Origin: an uncultured Collinsella sp.
Lineage (GTDB): Bacteria > Actinomycetota > Coriobacteriia > Coriobacteriales > Coriobacteriaceae
Assembly (NCBI GenBank): GCA_900758475.1
Contig: CAAERQ010000016.1
Coordinates: 1-64,000 of the forward strand
Direction: 5' to 3'
DNA: 64,000 nucleotides
In this document: positions 26,701 to 34,570 of the stretch, one piece after another
Layout: every line of letters begins with the position of its first letter
Numbering within the stretch: the stretch's first letter is position 1
The notes under the pieces: generated by a model
The model's database searches: none
What the model saw: the letters and a program-made list of their open reading frames with translations, nothing else
Told to the model about the DNA's origin: nothing
Position numbers and translations under genes: made by a program

Positions 26701-27604
26701 CTACAACGTGACGCACACCGATTCTTCCGTGACCGATCAGGTCAAGACGGTCAAGCGTCTGACCGGACGCGACCTTGCAGCTGGCGAGTTCACGTTTGAG
26801 CTGCTCGAGGACGGCGTGACTGTCGCTAGTGGCACCAACGACGCCAACGGTAACGTTACGCTGAGCCCGATCCGCTACGAGGCGCCCGGTACGCACACGT
26901 ACACGCTGCGCGAGGCTTGCCCCAACGCGCTCGGCCTGTACAAGGGCGTCACCTATGACGGCGCGACCTACACCGTCGTGACCACCGTCTCCGACAACGG
27001 CGACGGCACGCTGACCGCGACGCACAAGCTCGAGGGAACTACCGAGTCGGCTGGCTTTACCAACAAGTATCACGCCATGCCCGCGCAGGCTTCCATCGGC
27101 GCTATCAAGGTGCTCGAGGGACGCGAGCTCAAGAAGGACGAGTTTAGCTTTAAGCTCGCTGGCGAGGACATCGAGTCTACGGTTACCAACGATGCCGACG
27201 GCAAGATCAACTTCGACAAGTTCGAGTACGACGAGCCCGGTACGTACGTCTACACCATCAGCGAGGTCAAGGGCGACGAGGCCGGTATGACCTACGACAA
27301 GTCCGTCTTTACCGCGACCGTCAACGTGGTCGACGACGGCGAGGGCAACCTCAAGGCGAACGTTGCCTTTACCAAGGGCGACAGGAGCGTCGAGGGTATC
27401 GTGTTCAACAACACGTACAAGAAGCCCGAGACGCCCGTGCCGACGCCCGATCCCGGCACGCCCAAGACCGTGACGAACATCGTCAAGACGGTCAAGGGTT
27501 TCCTGCCCACCACGGGTGACCAGCAGGCCGCTGCACTGCTCATGGCGTTCGTCATTGCCATGGCCGGCGTCGGAGCCCTGGTCTGGGGTATCCGTAAGCG
27601 CTAG
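20750..27604 (+). CDS. 3' part of phase-variable adhesin: vWA remainder, about 13 pilin-type isopeptide domains, LPTTG anchor
   Basis: The second frame of the adhesin, about 2280 residues read from the G tract onward; the apparent start inside the G tract is not a real initiation site. It holds the rest of the vWA domain (VVFFTDGSP), a linker domain, then about 13 repeats of the streptococcal FctA/Spy0128-type pilin domain. Each repeat shows a pattern like TKVLTGRDLKEGEFSFEL, then N..G.I.F..I.Y..PG.HTYT(L/I)RE, and later NTY; these fold with Lys-Asn isopeptide bonds. Four central repeats have a period of about 360 bp. The C-terminus is FLPTTGD, a hydrophobic helix and GIRKR, the cell-wall sorting signal for sortase. 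The protein would be a long rigid stalk that presents the vWA domain for host adhesion. Confidence 0.9.
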   Translation: MGGGDTYNYSQTMKNLTPCKDKGAESLKSTVNSISPDGSTRADYGLELADEQFSFGRADAKKIVVFFTDGSPTSSSGFQASVANSAINSAKSLKNKGADIYTIGIFDGANPSADLTADGTSKENKFMHAVSSNYPAASSSISLWGEWTINFGARAENANYYKSATSAAELEEIFKDISGSIIQAGYPTKTHSGYGEHKSGYITFTDELGDFMQVDDFTSVVYGGETFEKPSKKSEGNVDTYTFSGAAANLVITVQHAEEGKPQTGDIVTVKIPASLIPLRHFKITDGVLTVDNTEPIQVNYTSSVKKEALDNLFTPKNVKGLEDYIKSSNTTTAENGSKTVNFYANKWNAGAVGDTIANFEPADTNRYYYFQKQTPIYTDKNCTTPATGSLAAEGIYYYKDEFEALGADSKAESRIAVIEFTGGDAASFEGAIVPDASGNLSFSKGTARLAFIDELHTTKERVGGNPTGTAADVLNPKWNNTSAKSNATEVDVHLGNNGKISFNVTPATVDTKTSFGLTKVLEGRDWTDADEFKFELSATSENDAPMPAPATATVTNADLDDKGKAAVDFGEITYNKPGEYTYEVREVKGGAGGITYSENVATFKVTVAVKATGGLKADVEKISGEREFKNTYSAKTETPLTLEATKTLSGRPMADDEFKFALSYAGHDEVLLNAANKGGKVEFGPLTYTTKSLAKLVEEDKASLDASSGKPTWTIHYIAAEQTGKLPAGVSATVSAIDACVTVVDNGDGTLTATAVYGDAGNEFVNAYTAAPVEASLVGKKNLQVPDGLTPADIAGKFTFTVTGEEGAPMPANASVTNDAEGKVDFGKITFTLDELNKALGEKPEKREHTFTYTVTESGEVAGVTNDANATRKVSYTVTDDGKGALRVSRDPHGDVAFTFTNTYNVTPVETRVTDQITATKVLTGRDMAEGEFSFKLVEGEGKDAKVVATGKNAADGKITMSPIEYTRAGTHAYTLREVKGNAGGITYSDAKYTVETTVTDNGDGTLSATHVLKDVKVAEFKNSYNVTPKSSSVTEQITADKVLDGRDLKAGEFRFELVEGNNVVATGTNNADGKIVMDPVTYTEAGEHTYTLRETKAGTTENGITYSTAEYTIVTIVKDNGDGTLSVEHKLQNAKKAIFENAYNVTPKDSSVTDKIKATKVLTGRDLKEGEFSFELVEGEDAKVVATGTNAADGKITMNEITYNEPGKHTYTLREVPGDANDGITYDSKTYTIETTVTDDGKGELVAKHELQGVDEAKFSNSYKPNPDEFSVSDQITATKVLDGRDLKDGEFSFELVEGEGKDAKVVATGKNAADGKITMSAVKYDKAGTHAYTLREVNGGTTSKGVTYSDAKFTIETTITDNGDGTLKAEHVLKDTKPAEFKNTYSVTPLDAELDFGLSKAIDGRDWTDSDKFSFTIAAPEGTPLPDPATVTVSKKDAKDGIAAIKFGKIHYTAAGTYKYEIRENAGSAAGMTYDGHVATAEVTVTENGEGKLTANVTKKESGRFTNKYHTELNYTAAGGLKLSKTLSGRPMTEGQFTFTVTPADKASAIALGLHEGTNVYKSPAATEGTVGLIDILAGHEVMFMQGDAGKTFTYTVAEKNDGQPGYTYDSAERTVTIAIADDGAGTLTATTTVSGGPKGTPVTVHKSGESKVESAVVPFANSYHASTDNPGGELAQIVATKTLTGRPLANGEFYFGIAYAGETEAIDGTVATNINGQVSFGTLHYTTEMLANLVSADRAIRTDADGNLAWTINYTAFEYTSPLAAKGITTAKPSFSFKVVVVDNGDGTLTAKPDYGGTEPVFENVYGAEAADAALAGTKKLQAAEGLTPADITDKFTFTVTADEAGAPMPEHTTATNDAAGNVDFGKIHFTLDDLNRALGVTTDASGDASSDAEANADEVEVDADASGDETKDESKPEAPAAPRSHTFTYTVTESGSAPGVTNDTNATRKVSYIVTDDGAGHLIVKRDGGDGAAFTFTNTYNVTHTDSSVTDQVKTVKRLTGRDLAAGEFTFELLEDGVTVASGTNDANGNVTLSPIRYEAPGTHTYTLREACPNALGLYKGVTYDGATYTVVTTVSDNGDGTLTATHKLEGTTESAGFTNKYHAMPAQASIGAIKVLEGRELKKDEFSFKLAGEDIESTVTNDADGKINFDKFEYDEPGTYVYTISEVKGDEAGMTYDKSVFTATVNVVDDGEGNLKANVAFTKGDRSVEGIVFNNTYKKPETPVPTPDPGTPKTVTNIVKTVKGFLPTTGDQQAAALLMAFVIAMAGVGALVWGIRKR
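20752..20762 (+). repeat. 11-G homopolymer tract inside the adhesin coding sequence
   Basis: Eleven consecutive G follow AGTT and precede ACACC. Tract length sets the reading frame: 9 or 12 G joins the two frames, 11 gives early termination. Poly-G tracts of this length are classic slipped-strand mispairing sites in surface-protein genes. Confidence 0.92.
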
Positions 27605-27617
27605 GCACGCTGGTAGT

Positions 27618-27725
27618 GCCCGGGGCCAAAAGGCCCCGGGCGGCCGGCGGGGAGCCAGAACATAGCCCCCACCCCCACCCCCAGCCGCCACGGAGGTATC
27701 TCCCTCCTCCGTGGCGGCACTTTTG
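27618..27725 (+). terminator. Two tandem hairpins behind the adhesin gene
   Basis: First hairpin: 10-bp arms at 27618-27627 and 27632-27641 with an AAAA loop, no T run. Second: 13-bp perfect arms at 27684-27696 and 27706-27718 followed by TTTT at 27721-27724, a likely rho-independent terminator. Confidence 0.8.
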
Positions 27726-27744
27726 TGCGTAGGCGAGAAGGGCT

Positions 27745-27906
27745 TGCCACGAAATCGGCCCATCTACTACGTTTAGCCCCTTACCCCCAACCATGCCAAA
27801 AAACGCGAAAACAAAACCGCAGGTAAAACGCCTGCGGTTTTGTTCAAAACGAAGGCATGGTCAGGGGTATCGAGTCAAACGTAGTAGATGGGCCGATTTC
27901 GTGGCA
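27745..27906. repeat. Palindromic intergenic element, type B (copy 2)
   Basis: Perfect 30-bp terminal inverted repeats (27745-27774 and 27877-27906), interior AAAACAAAACCGCAGGTAAA followed by a small internal hairpin. It is the counterpart of copy 1 at 19797-19954 and is likewise followed by GGAAAACGGATCATTTT (27937-27953). Confidence 0.9.
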
Positions 27907-27997
27907 AGCGGTTCCGGCTGATCCCTTGGGGATGGAGGAAAACGGATCATTTTGGTCCCGCAAGGCTTGCGGAGGCACTCGTGCAGGGTTGCTCGAA

Positions 27998-28151
27998 CAA
28001 AACTATGCCGGTTTACGGGGCCGGATTCCGAATCCTCAACCATACCGAAAAGCGTGAAAATAAAACCGCAGGTAGACGAGCCGTCATTTTGCAGAAAACG
28101 CGGGTATGGATGGGGGTCCTGAGTCTGGCCCCGTAAACCGGCATAGTTTTG
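27998..28151. repeat. Palindromic intergenic element, type A (copy 2)
   Basis: 154 bp with perfect 25-bp terminal inverted repeats (27998-28022 and 28127-28151), same length and outer sequence as copy 1 at 19549-19702. The gap to the type B element (91 bp) is nearly the same as on the left side of the adhesin (94 bp). Confidence 0.9.
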
Positions 28152-28211
28152 AAATGGCATTAAATCGGCAGCAGCCATTTTGCTATGCCGGAGCGGTCGG
28201 CCTTTGGGTAA

Positions 28212-28841
28212 TTACCTTCGCAGGTACGCAATGGCGATCTGCGTGCGGTTGCGCAGGCCCATTTTGGCAAGGATCGAGCTGATGTGGTTGCGTACGGTGC
28301 CTTCGCCCATGTAGGCGGTGGCGGCAATTTCCTTGTTGTCGAGGCCGCGGGCGATGAGCTCGGCGACTTCGAACTCGCGGTCGGTCAGGCTGACAAAGGC
28401 CGCGGGCTGGCGGGCCGTGCCGGCCTCGACGCCCGCCCCATCAAAGTTGATATCCTCGATCGCCTTGCCCTCGAGCACGCGTTTGCCGCTCATGACCTGC
28501 GCCAACGCTGGCGGAATGGCGGCGACATCGGTTTTGATCAGATAGCCGCGGGCACCCAGCTTGAGCGCCGACACAATGTACTCGTCATCCGAGAATGTCG
28601 TCAGAAACACCACGCGCGCCGCAGGGTCGCGCCCGAGGATCTCGCGTGCCGCCGATAGGCCGTCGCGTCCCGGCATCTGGATGTCGAGCAGTGCGATATC
28701 GGGTGCGTGCTCGGCGTAGAGCGCCACCGCATCGTTGCCGTTGGCGCCGGTGCCCACCACCTCGATCTGCGGCTGGGCGCCCAGGATAATCTTGAGCGAA
28801 TCGACCACCAAGCGGTCGTCGTCGACAACAATAAGCCTCAT
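28212..28841 (-). CDS. NarL/LuxR-family response regulator
   Basis: 209 residues. The receiver domain starts MRLIVVDDDR with acidic residues 7-9, phospho-acceptor D53 in LLDIQMPG and the conserved Lys in GYLIKTD. The C-terminal LuxR-type HTH is at about 150-205 (LTDREFEVAELIARGLDNKEIA). Its ATG overlaps the stop of the kinase gene by 4 bp (ATGA), so the two are co-translated. The divergent ABC-2 exporter next to the pair is the likely target, as is common for NarL-type systems of Gram-positive bacteria. Confidence 0.92.
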   Translation of the reverse strand: MRLIVVDDDRLVVDSLKIILGAQPQIEVVGTGANGNDAVALYAEHAPDIALLDIQMPGRDGLSAAREILGRDPAARVVFLTTFSDDEYIVSALKLGARGYLIKTDVAAIPPALAQVMSGKRVLEGKAIEDINFDGAGVEAGTARQPAAFVSLTDREFEVAELIARGLDNKEIAATAYMGEGTVRNHISSILAKMGLRNRTQIAIAYLRR

Positions 28842-29983
28842 CGGCCCTCATCTCCTTGCGGTTTGGGAACGGTGGCAAACACGCGCCAGCCGCCGGCGCC
28901 GGCACGCGGACCGGCGGTGAAGGTGCCGTCAAGCGCCTCGACGCGCTCGCGCATGGAGGCGAGCCCCATGCCTTCTGCGACGTTGCTGCTGCTCGCCGGG
29001 GTCGCGTCCACGCCATCATCGGTAACGATGAGCTGGTAAAACGACGGATGCTCCATGCACCGCACGGTAATGGTTTTGGCATGGGCGTGGCGCATGGCGT
29101 TGGAAAGCGCCTCGCGCAGGACCGCCGCAAAGCAGTTGGCGACATTTGCGGGCGCATGCTCGGCCAAAACTTCAAGCTCAACCTGCGGGCCGCCGTCCGA
29201 GCGTGCGCCTTCAACGATGCAATCGAGCTGTACGGAGAGGTCGACGGCGTTGTCGTTGAGGGAGTGGACGCTGGTGCGTACGAGCTGGAGCGCCTCGTCA
29301 ACCGTGCGTTTGACGTCGGCAAAGTCGGCGGCAATCCTGGGCTCGTTGGCGTGGACCACGCGCAGGGCCTCGGTCTGCAACGAAGCACGCGTGAGCTGGT
29401 GGCCGACGTTGTCGTGAATTTCGCGCGCGATGCGGGCGCGCTCGGCCAGGGTCGCAAGTTCGACCTCATAGTCCTGGCGATCGGCGAGGTCGCGGTTGCG
29501 CGCTTCGAGCGCGAGGGCTCGTTCCTGCAGTTCGTCGCGGGTACGGCGCATGCGCTGCTGCTCGCGTTCCAACTGGGCGGTGCGTAGCGATAGCAAGGTG
29601 GCGGCAACCGAAAGGATGGCGGTCAGCAGGAGCGTTCGGGCGGTGAGCGCATCGACGCGAAGGTCCGCGACAAGCGCAAAGGTAAAGACGGAGCCAATGC
29701 TCAGTGCGATCCAGGCGTGCTCGCGGCGCACGCGTCGCGCGATGTCATAGAGGGCGAGAGGCGCAAACGGCACAAACGGCGGCACGAAGACAGCCGCGAT
29801 AATGTAAGCGTAGCTGCCGGCCTCGCTGGCGCGACGGGTGCGCTCTCCCTGCGCGACCTCGGCCAGTGAGGTGGCGATAACGCCAAGGCAAAACGCCGTG
29901 ACCAAGCGAGCGTCCACGGCAAGACCCATGGCGGCCGCAATGCAGCACGCCAGCACGATCGATTTGTCGAAAAGCCTGTTCAT
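28838..29983 (-). CDS. Sensor histidine kinase (HisKA_3 type)
   Basis: 381 residues from the ATG at 29981-29983; the open frame extends 59 codons upstream but with arginine-rich shadow sequence. The N-terminal membrane domain has about four to five helices (residues 8-130), with a linker coiled coil (about 135-175), the phospho-acceptor H190 in AREIHDNVGHQL, and a C-terminal ATPase with N box (REALSNAMRHAHA) and G box (VAEGMGLASMRERV). This is the DesK/NarX-like HisKA_3 class that pairs with LuxR-type regulators. There is no large extracellular sensor, so it probably senses in or at the membrane. Confidence 0.9.
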   Translation of the reverse strand: MNRLFDKSIVLACCIAAAMGLAVDARLVTAFCLGVIATSLAEVAQGERTRRASEAGSYAYIIAAVFVPPFVPFAPLALYDIARRVRREHAWIALSIGSVFTFALVADLRVDALTARTLLLTAILSVAATLLSLRTAQLEREQQRMRRTRDELQERALALEARNRDLADRQDYEVELATLAERARIAREIHDNVGHQLTRASLQTEALRVVHANEPRIAADFADVKRTVDEALQLVRTSVHSLNDNAVDLSVQLDCIVEGARSDGGPQVELEVLAEHAPANVANCFAAVLREALSNAMRHAHAKTITVRCMEHPSFYQLIVTDDGVDATPASSSNVAEGMGLASMRERVEALDGTFTAGPRAGAGGWRVFATVPKPQGDEGR

Positions 29984-30195
29984 ACGGGTATTGTACGCGA
30001 AGCCGCGCGCGGGGGAGGCGCCGCCCGGGGCAACCGTGACATTCCTCCCGCACGGCAAAGCGGCGTCGATCGCTCGCGCAAGCGGGGGGGGTCGCCTTCG
30101 TCTCCTCGCACTCGTGACAAAGCTCACTGGTGCGCGCCGGAGGCTCCTGCGATGATGCAATCGTACCGGGCCGCAATCAACGGAAGGGCCGCCTC

Positions 30196-31134
30196 ATGAC
30201 AGACATCGTCCACGTCGAAAACCTCGTCAAGCGCTACGACGATCTTATTGCGCTCGACCACTTTAACCTGAGCATCGCCCCCGGCGAGATCTTTGGCCTG
30301 CTCGGACCCAACGGCTCGGGCAAGACCACGTCCATCAACTGTATTCTGCAGCTGCTCGCTTACGACAAGGGCACCATCGAGCTGTTCGGCGAGCCCATGA
30401 CACCCGCCCGCTACGACCTCAAGCGCCGCATCGGCGTGGTGCCGCAGCAGGTGGCGGTATTCGACGAGCTCACGGTGCGCGAGAACATCGACTATTTCTG
30501 TAGCCTGTACATCAACGACCGCAAGCGCCGTCGCGCGCTCGTGGACGAGGCGATCGACTTTGTCGGGCTGGGCGACTTTACCAAGTTCCGCCCCGGCAAG
30601 CTCTCGGGCGGTCTGGCGCGTCGCCTCAACATTGCCTGCGGCATCGCGCACAAGCCCGAGCTCATCTTCTTTGACGAGCCCACGGTGGCGGTCGACCCGC
30701 AGAGCCGCAACGCCATCCTGGAGGGCATCTGCCGCCTGCGCGACGAGGGCGCCACGGTGGTGTATACCAGCCATTACATGGAGGAAGTCGAGCAGATCTG
30801 CAGTCGCATCATGATCATGGACGGCGGCCGCGTGCTGGCGCAGGGCACCAACGACGAGCTCAAGCGCATGATACAGATGGGCGAGCGCGTGACCGTCGAG
30901 GTCGGCGCCGTCGAGCCCGCCACGGTCGAGCGGCTGCGCGCCCTCGAGCACGTGCTCAGCGTCGAGCTGTCCGGCGGCGAACTCGTCTGCACCTGCGAGG
31001 CGAGTCCGCACAACCTGGTCGACATCCTCGACACATTGCGCGCCGCCGACGTGGCGCTCGGCCGCGTGTGGAGCGAGCCGCCGACCCTCAACGACGTGTT
31101 CCTCGAGATCACCGGCCGCGAGCTGCGCGACTAG
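30196..31134 (+). CDS. ABC-2 exporter ATP-binding protein
   Basis: 312 residues from the ATG at 30196 (GGAAGGG site). Walker A GPNGSGKTT at 37-45, signature LSGGLARRL, Walker B LIFFDEPT and an H-loop in YTSHYMEE. The C-terminal 90 residues resemble the extra domain of DrrA/CcmA-type exporters of drugs or lipids. It is divergently transcribed from the histidine kinase across a 212-bp gap and forms an operon with the two permeases that follow. Confidence 0.92.
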   Translation: MTDIVHVENLVKRYDDLIALDHFNLSIAPGEIFGLLGPNGSGKTTSINCILQLLAYDKGTIELFGEPMTPARYDLKRRIGVVPQQVAVFDELTVRENIDYFCSLYINDRKRRRALVDEAIDFVGLGDFTKFRPGKLSGGLARRLNIACGIAHKPELIFFDEPTVAVDPQSRNAILEGICRLRDEGATVVYTSHYMEEVEQICSRIMIMDGGRVLAQGTNDELKRMIQMGERVTVEVGAVEPATVERLRALEHVLSVELSGGELVCTCEASPHNLVDILDTLRAADVALGRVWSEPPTLNDVFLEITGRELRD

Positions 31135-31143
31135 GGGGCAGTC

Positions 31144-32331
31144 ATGTTCAACACCATTATCATTACGGTCAAGACGCTGCTGCGCCGGCCGAGCACGTGG
31201 GTCTGGGGCGCTCTCTTTCCCATCGCGCTTTCCACGATGTTCATGTTTATGTTTGCGAACCTGAGCTCCGACGGCACGGTCGATCCGGTGCCGGTTGCCG
31301 TCGTGGCGGACGAGGCCTGGGACGCCTCGACCTTTAAGGACGTGGCGGCTTCGCTTGCCAAGGAAGGCGACGACCAGCTGCTCGAGATCCACGAGTGCGA
31401 CGATGCAGCCGATGCGAACCGTGCGCTTAAGGCCGGCGAGGTCGCGGGCATCTATACGGTCGATGCCGCGGGCACGCCCAAGCTCACATTGCTTTCGAGC
31501 TATGACGGCTCACGTACGTCGTCGGTGCTCACCGACCGCAGCATTCTGGAGACGGTGGCAAGCTCGTATACACAAAATGCCGAGCTCATGTCCCAGATTG
31601 CCCAAGACAACCCGGCGGCGCTCGCCGATTCGACGGCGGTTGCGCGCGCCCTGTCGCTCGAGGGCGGCACTCGCCGCGTAAGCCTGACACGCACCACGCC
31701 CGATGGTACGGTCATCTACTACTACGCGCTCTTTGGCCTGGTCGCGATGATGTCTGCCGAGTTTGCCGCCTTGAGTGTCGTCGACCTGCAGCCCAATCTG
31801 TCGGGCCTTGGTGCGCGTCGCTGCGTGGGCGGTCTTTCCAAGACGGCGTCGCTGGCCGGCATCTTTGTCGGCTCGTGGCTGGTTTCCTTTGCTTCGATGA
31901 CGATCGCGATTGGCTACGTGCGCGTGGTCGTGGGCGTCGACTTTGGCGGGCGCGAGGGGCTGTGTCTGGTGGGCGGTGCCGCTTCCGCGCTTGCCGCCAC
32001 GGGCTTGGGGCTCTTTGTGGGCACGCTTCCCGTTAAGGGCGGCAAGGCGTCCAAGTCCGGCATCCTCACGGGCTTTGCCACCACGTGCGCCCTGTTCGCC
32101 GGCCTCTACGGCGAGCCGGCGATGGCGCTTGCCGACGACGTCGCCCGCGCCTGCCCGGCCGAGTGCTGGCTCAATCCCGTCAAGCTTATCTGCGACATGT
32201 TCAACCGTCTGTATTTCTTTGAGGACCTGGGGCCCTTTGCCGTCCGCGCCGGCGCGCTCGTCCTGATGGCCCTGGTGTTTGTCGCCGCCGCTACGCTGAT
32301 CTTTGGAAGGAGCCGCTATGAGCACCTTTAA
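31144..32331 (+). CDS. ABC-2 type permease, first subunit
   Basis: 395 residues. One membrane helix at about 16-38, then an extracytoplasmic domain of about 140 residues (PVPVAVVADEAWDAS...), then about five to six helices: the typical ABC-2/YhgE layout. It starts 9 bp after the ATPase gene. Its 3' end overlaps the start of the second permease by 14 bp. The substrate is unknown; heterodimeric exporters of this kind often move antimicrobial peptides or lipids. Confidence 0.88.
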   Translation: MFNTIIITVKTLLRRPSTWVWGALFPIALSTMFMFMFANLSSDGTVDPVPVAVVADEAWDASTFKDVAASLAKEGDDQLLEIHECDDAADANRALKAGEVAGIYTVDAAGTPKLTLLSSYDGSRTSSVLTDRSILETVASSYTQNAELMSQIAQDNPAALADSTAVARALSLEGGTRRVSLTRTTPDGTVIYYYALFGLVAMMSAEFAALSVVDLQPNLSGLGARRCVGGLSKTASLAGIFVGSWLVSFASMTIAIGYVRVVVGVDFGGREGLCLVGGAASALAATGLGLFVGTLPVKGGKASKSGILTGFATTCALFAGLYGEPAMALADDVARACPAECWLNPVKLICDMFNRLYFFEDLGPFAVRAGALVLMALVFVAAATLIFGRSRYEHL

Positions 32332-33523
32332 GACCGCGCTTCGCATGGCGCTGGCGCACCCGTTCTACCTGCTCATCTACACGGTGTTCATCTCGCTCAT
32401 GGGCGTGTTCATCGCGGCCTCGGTGAGCTGGAACTCGTCGCAGCTTACCGAGTACAAGCCCTACGATGCCAACGTGATCGTGGTCGACCGCGACAATAGC
32501 GACCTTTCGCGGGCGCTTACCAAGCATCTGGGTTCTCGTTTTGAGCTGGTCACGGGCGTCGGCGACGACACCTACGACCTTGCGGACGCGCTATCCAAGA
32601 GCAACAGCGCCAAGGGCAGCGCCGACTGCGTGTTCTTTATCCCGGAGGGGTTTGAGGACGATCTTGTTGCAGCCGCCCGTGCGGGGGAGGCCCTGCCCAA
32701 GCTCGACGTGACCTATGGTTCCGGCACCATGGCGGCGGCGCTTTCGTCTGCCGAGGCCTCGCGCTGGATCTCGCTCGCGGGCGCTGCGGCCGCACTTGAG
32801 CCCGCCGCCTCTAACGGTAGCGTCGCCAAGGCTGCCGAGCATGCGGCCGCGAAGCGCGCCAAGGTCGAGATCGAGCAGGTCGAGGTTGACTCGACAGCCG
32901 CCGCCACGCTCGAGTCGTATTTCAACTTTGGTGCGTACGCGATCATCTCGTCTGTCATCGTGTCGGTGGGGCTGGTGTTCTCGGGCATGAACGAGCCCGA
33001 GCGCGTGCGCCGCATGGAGGCCGGCCCAATCTCCGGGCGCCAGCGTTCGCTTGCCGTGTTTGCGGCTGCCGCGGTGCTCACCGTCTGCATCTGGTTTGTG
33101 TCGAGCATGATGGGCGTCGTGGGCTTTGCCGGCGCGGTTGTCGAGGTCGGCGTGGGTCGCGTGTGTCTGGCACTGGCGGCGACGTTTGCCCTGGCGTGCA
33201 CGCCGCTGGCCGTTGGCTTTGCGCTTTCGAGCCTGGGCGCGCGCGAGGAGCTGCTCAACGGTGTGGGCAACCTGCTCGGCATGCTCATGACGTTTTTGGG
33301 CGGCGCCTGGATGCCGCTGTCGCTGATGGGCCCGGCCGTGCAGACCGTGGCGCACTTTGTGCCGACATATTGGGTGAACGACGCGATCGGCAAGGCGCTC
33401 GCCGCGGACCTGACGTCCACCGTGCTGGGCGACATCGCCTGCGACCTGGGCGTCACGGCGCTCTTTGCCATGGCCATCGCCGCCGCAGGCCTGGCCCTCG
33501 CACGCGCCAAGTCCCGCGCCTAG
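32318..33523 (+). CDS. ABC-2 type permease, second subunit
   Basis: 401 residues from the ATG at 32318 with a GGAAGGAG site; an upstream in-frame start at 32303 is less likely. One N-terminal helix (about 13-35), an extracytoplasmic domain containing VIVVDRDNSDLSRALTKHL and an Ala-rich helical stretch, then five to six C-terminal helices. It is a diverged paralogue of the preceding subunit. It ends the operon; the following 310 bp contain short dispersed repeats and no strong terminator. Confidence 0.88.
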   Translation: MSTFKTALRMALAHPFYLLIYTVFISLMGVFIAASVSWNSSQLTEYKPYDANVIVVDRDNSDLSRALTKHLGSRFELVTGVGDDTYDLADALSKSNSAKGSADCVFFIPEGFEDDLVAAARAGEALPKLDVTYGSGTMAAALSSAEASRWISLAGAAAALEPAASNGSVAKAAEHAAAKRAKVEIEQVEVDSTAAATLESYFNFGAYAIISSVIVSVGLVFSGMNEPERVRRMEAGPISGRQRSLAVFAAAAVLTVCIWFVSSMMGVVGFAGAVVEVGVGRVCLALAATFALACTPLAVGFALSSLGAREELLNGVGNLLGMLMTFLGGAWMPLSLMGPAVQTVAHFVPTYWVNDAIGKALAADLTSTVLGDIACDLGVTALFAMAIAAAGLALARAKSRA

Positions 33524-33836
33524 CCACCTAGTCACTGGGTACTCATTGGGGACAGACTTAAACGACCAAGAGTGGCCATTGGGGACAGACTTAAACGACT
33601 AGTCATTGGGGACAGTCTTTGCCGAACCGCCGGCTTGCCGGCCGGGTTGCCAAGGGCTGTCCCCAACTGCCGGTAGGAAAGGAACGTCCCCAACTGCCGG
33701 GCGGCGAAAGAGTGTCCCCAGCGACTAGTCATTTAAGAACGTCCCCAATGACTAGTCTGAAATAAATTTCAGGCCTCGCCCAAAAATAGTTCGCCAAGGT
33801 TTACTATTACCCTCATAAAGTAGTACAAGGCTAACA
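33524..33836. repeat. Intergenic cluster of dispersed CATTGGGGAC repeats
   Basis: The motif CATTGGGGACAGACTTAAAC or a variant occurs at about 33548, 33581 and 33604 on the plus strand. GTCCCCA variants on the other strand follow at about 33658-33750. The last is a small palindrome, GACTAGTCATT at 33723-33733 and AATGACTAGTC at 33747-33757. Related copies follow the permease gene at about 37245 and the deacetylase-like gene at about 45738. No coding sequence is seen. Confidence 0.8.
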
Positions 33837-34562
<726 letters not shown>

Positions 34563-34570
34563 GCGGCACC

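Noticed and set aside
22874..27763. 1629-residue minus-strand open frame under the adhesin
   Set aside because: Composition is repetitive and mirrors the codon bias of the sense strand; the plus strand encodes a recognisable repeat protein with signal and anchor.
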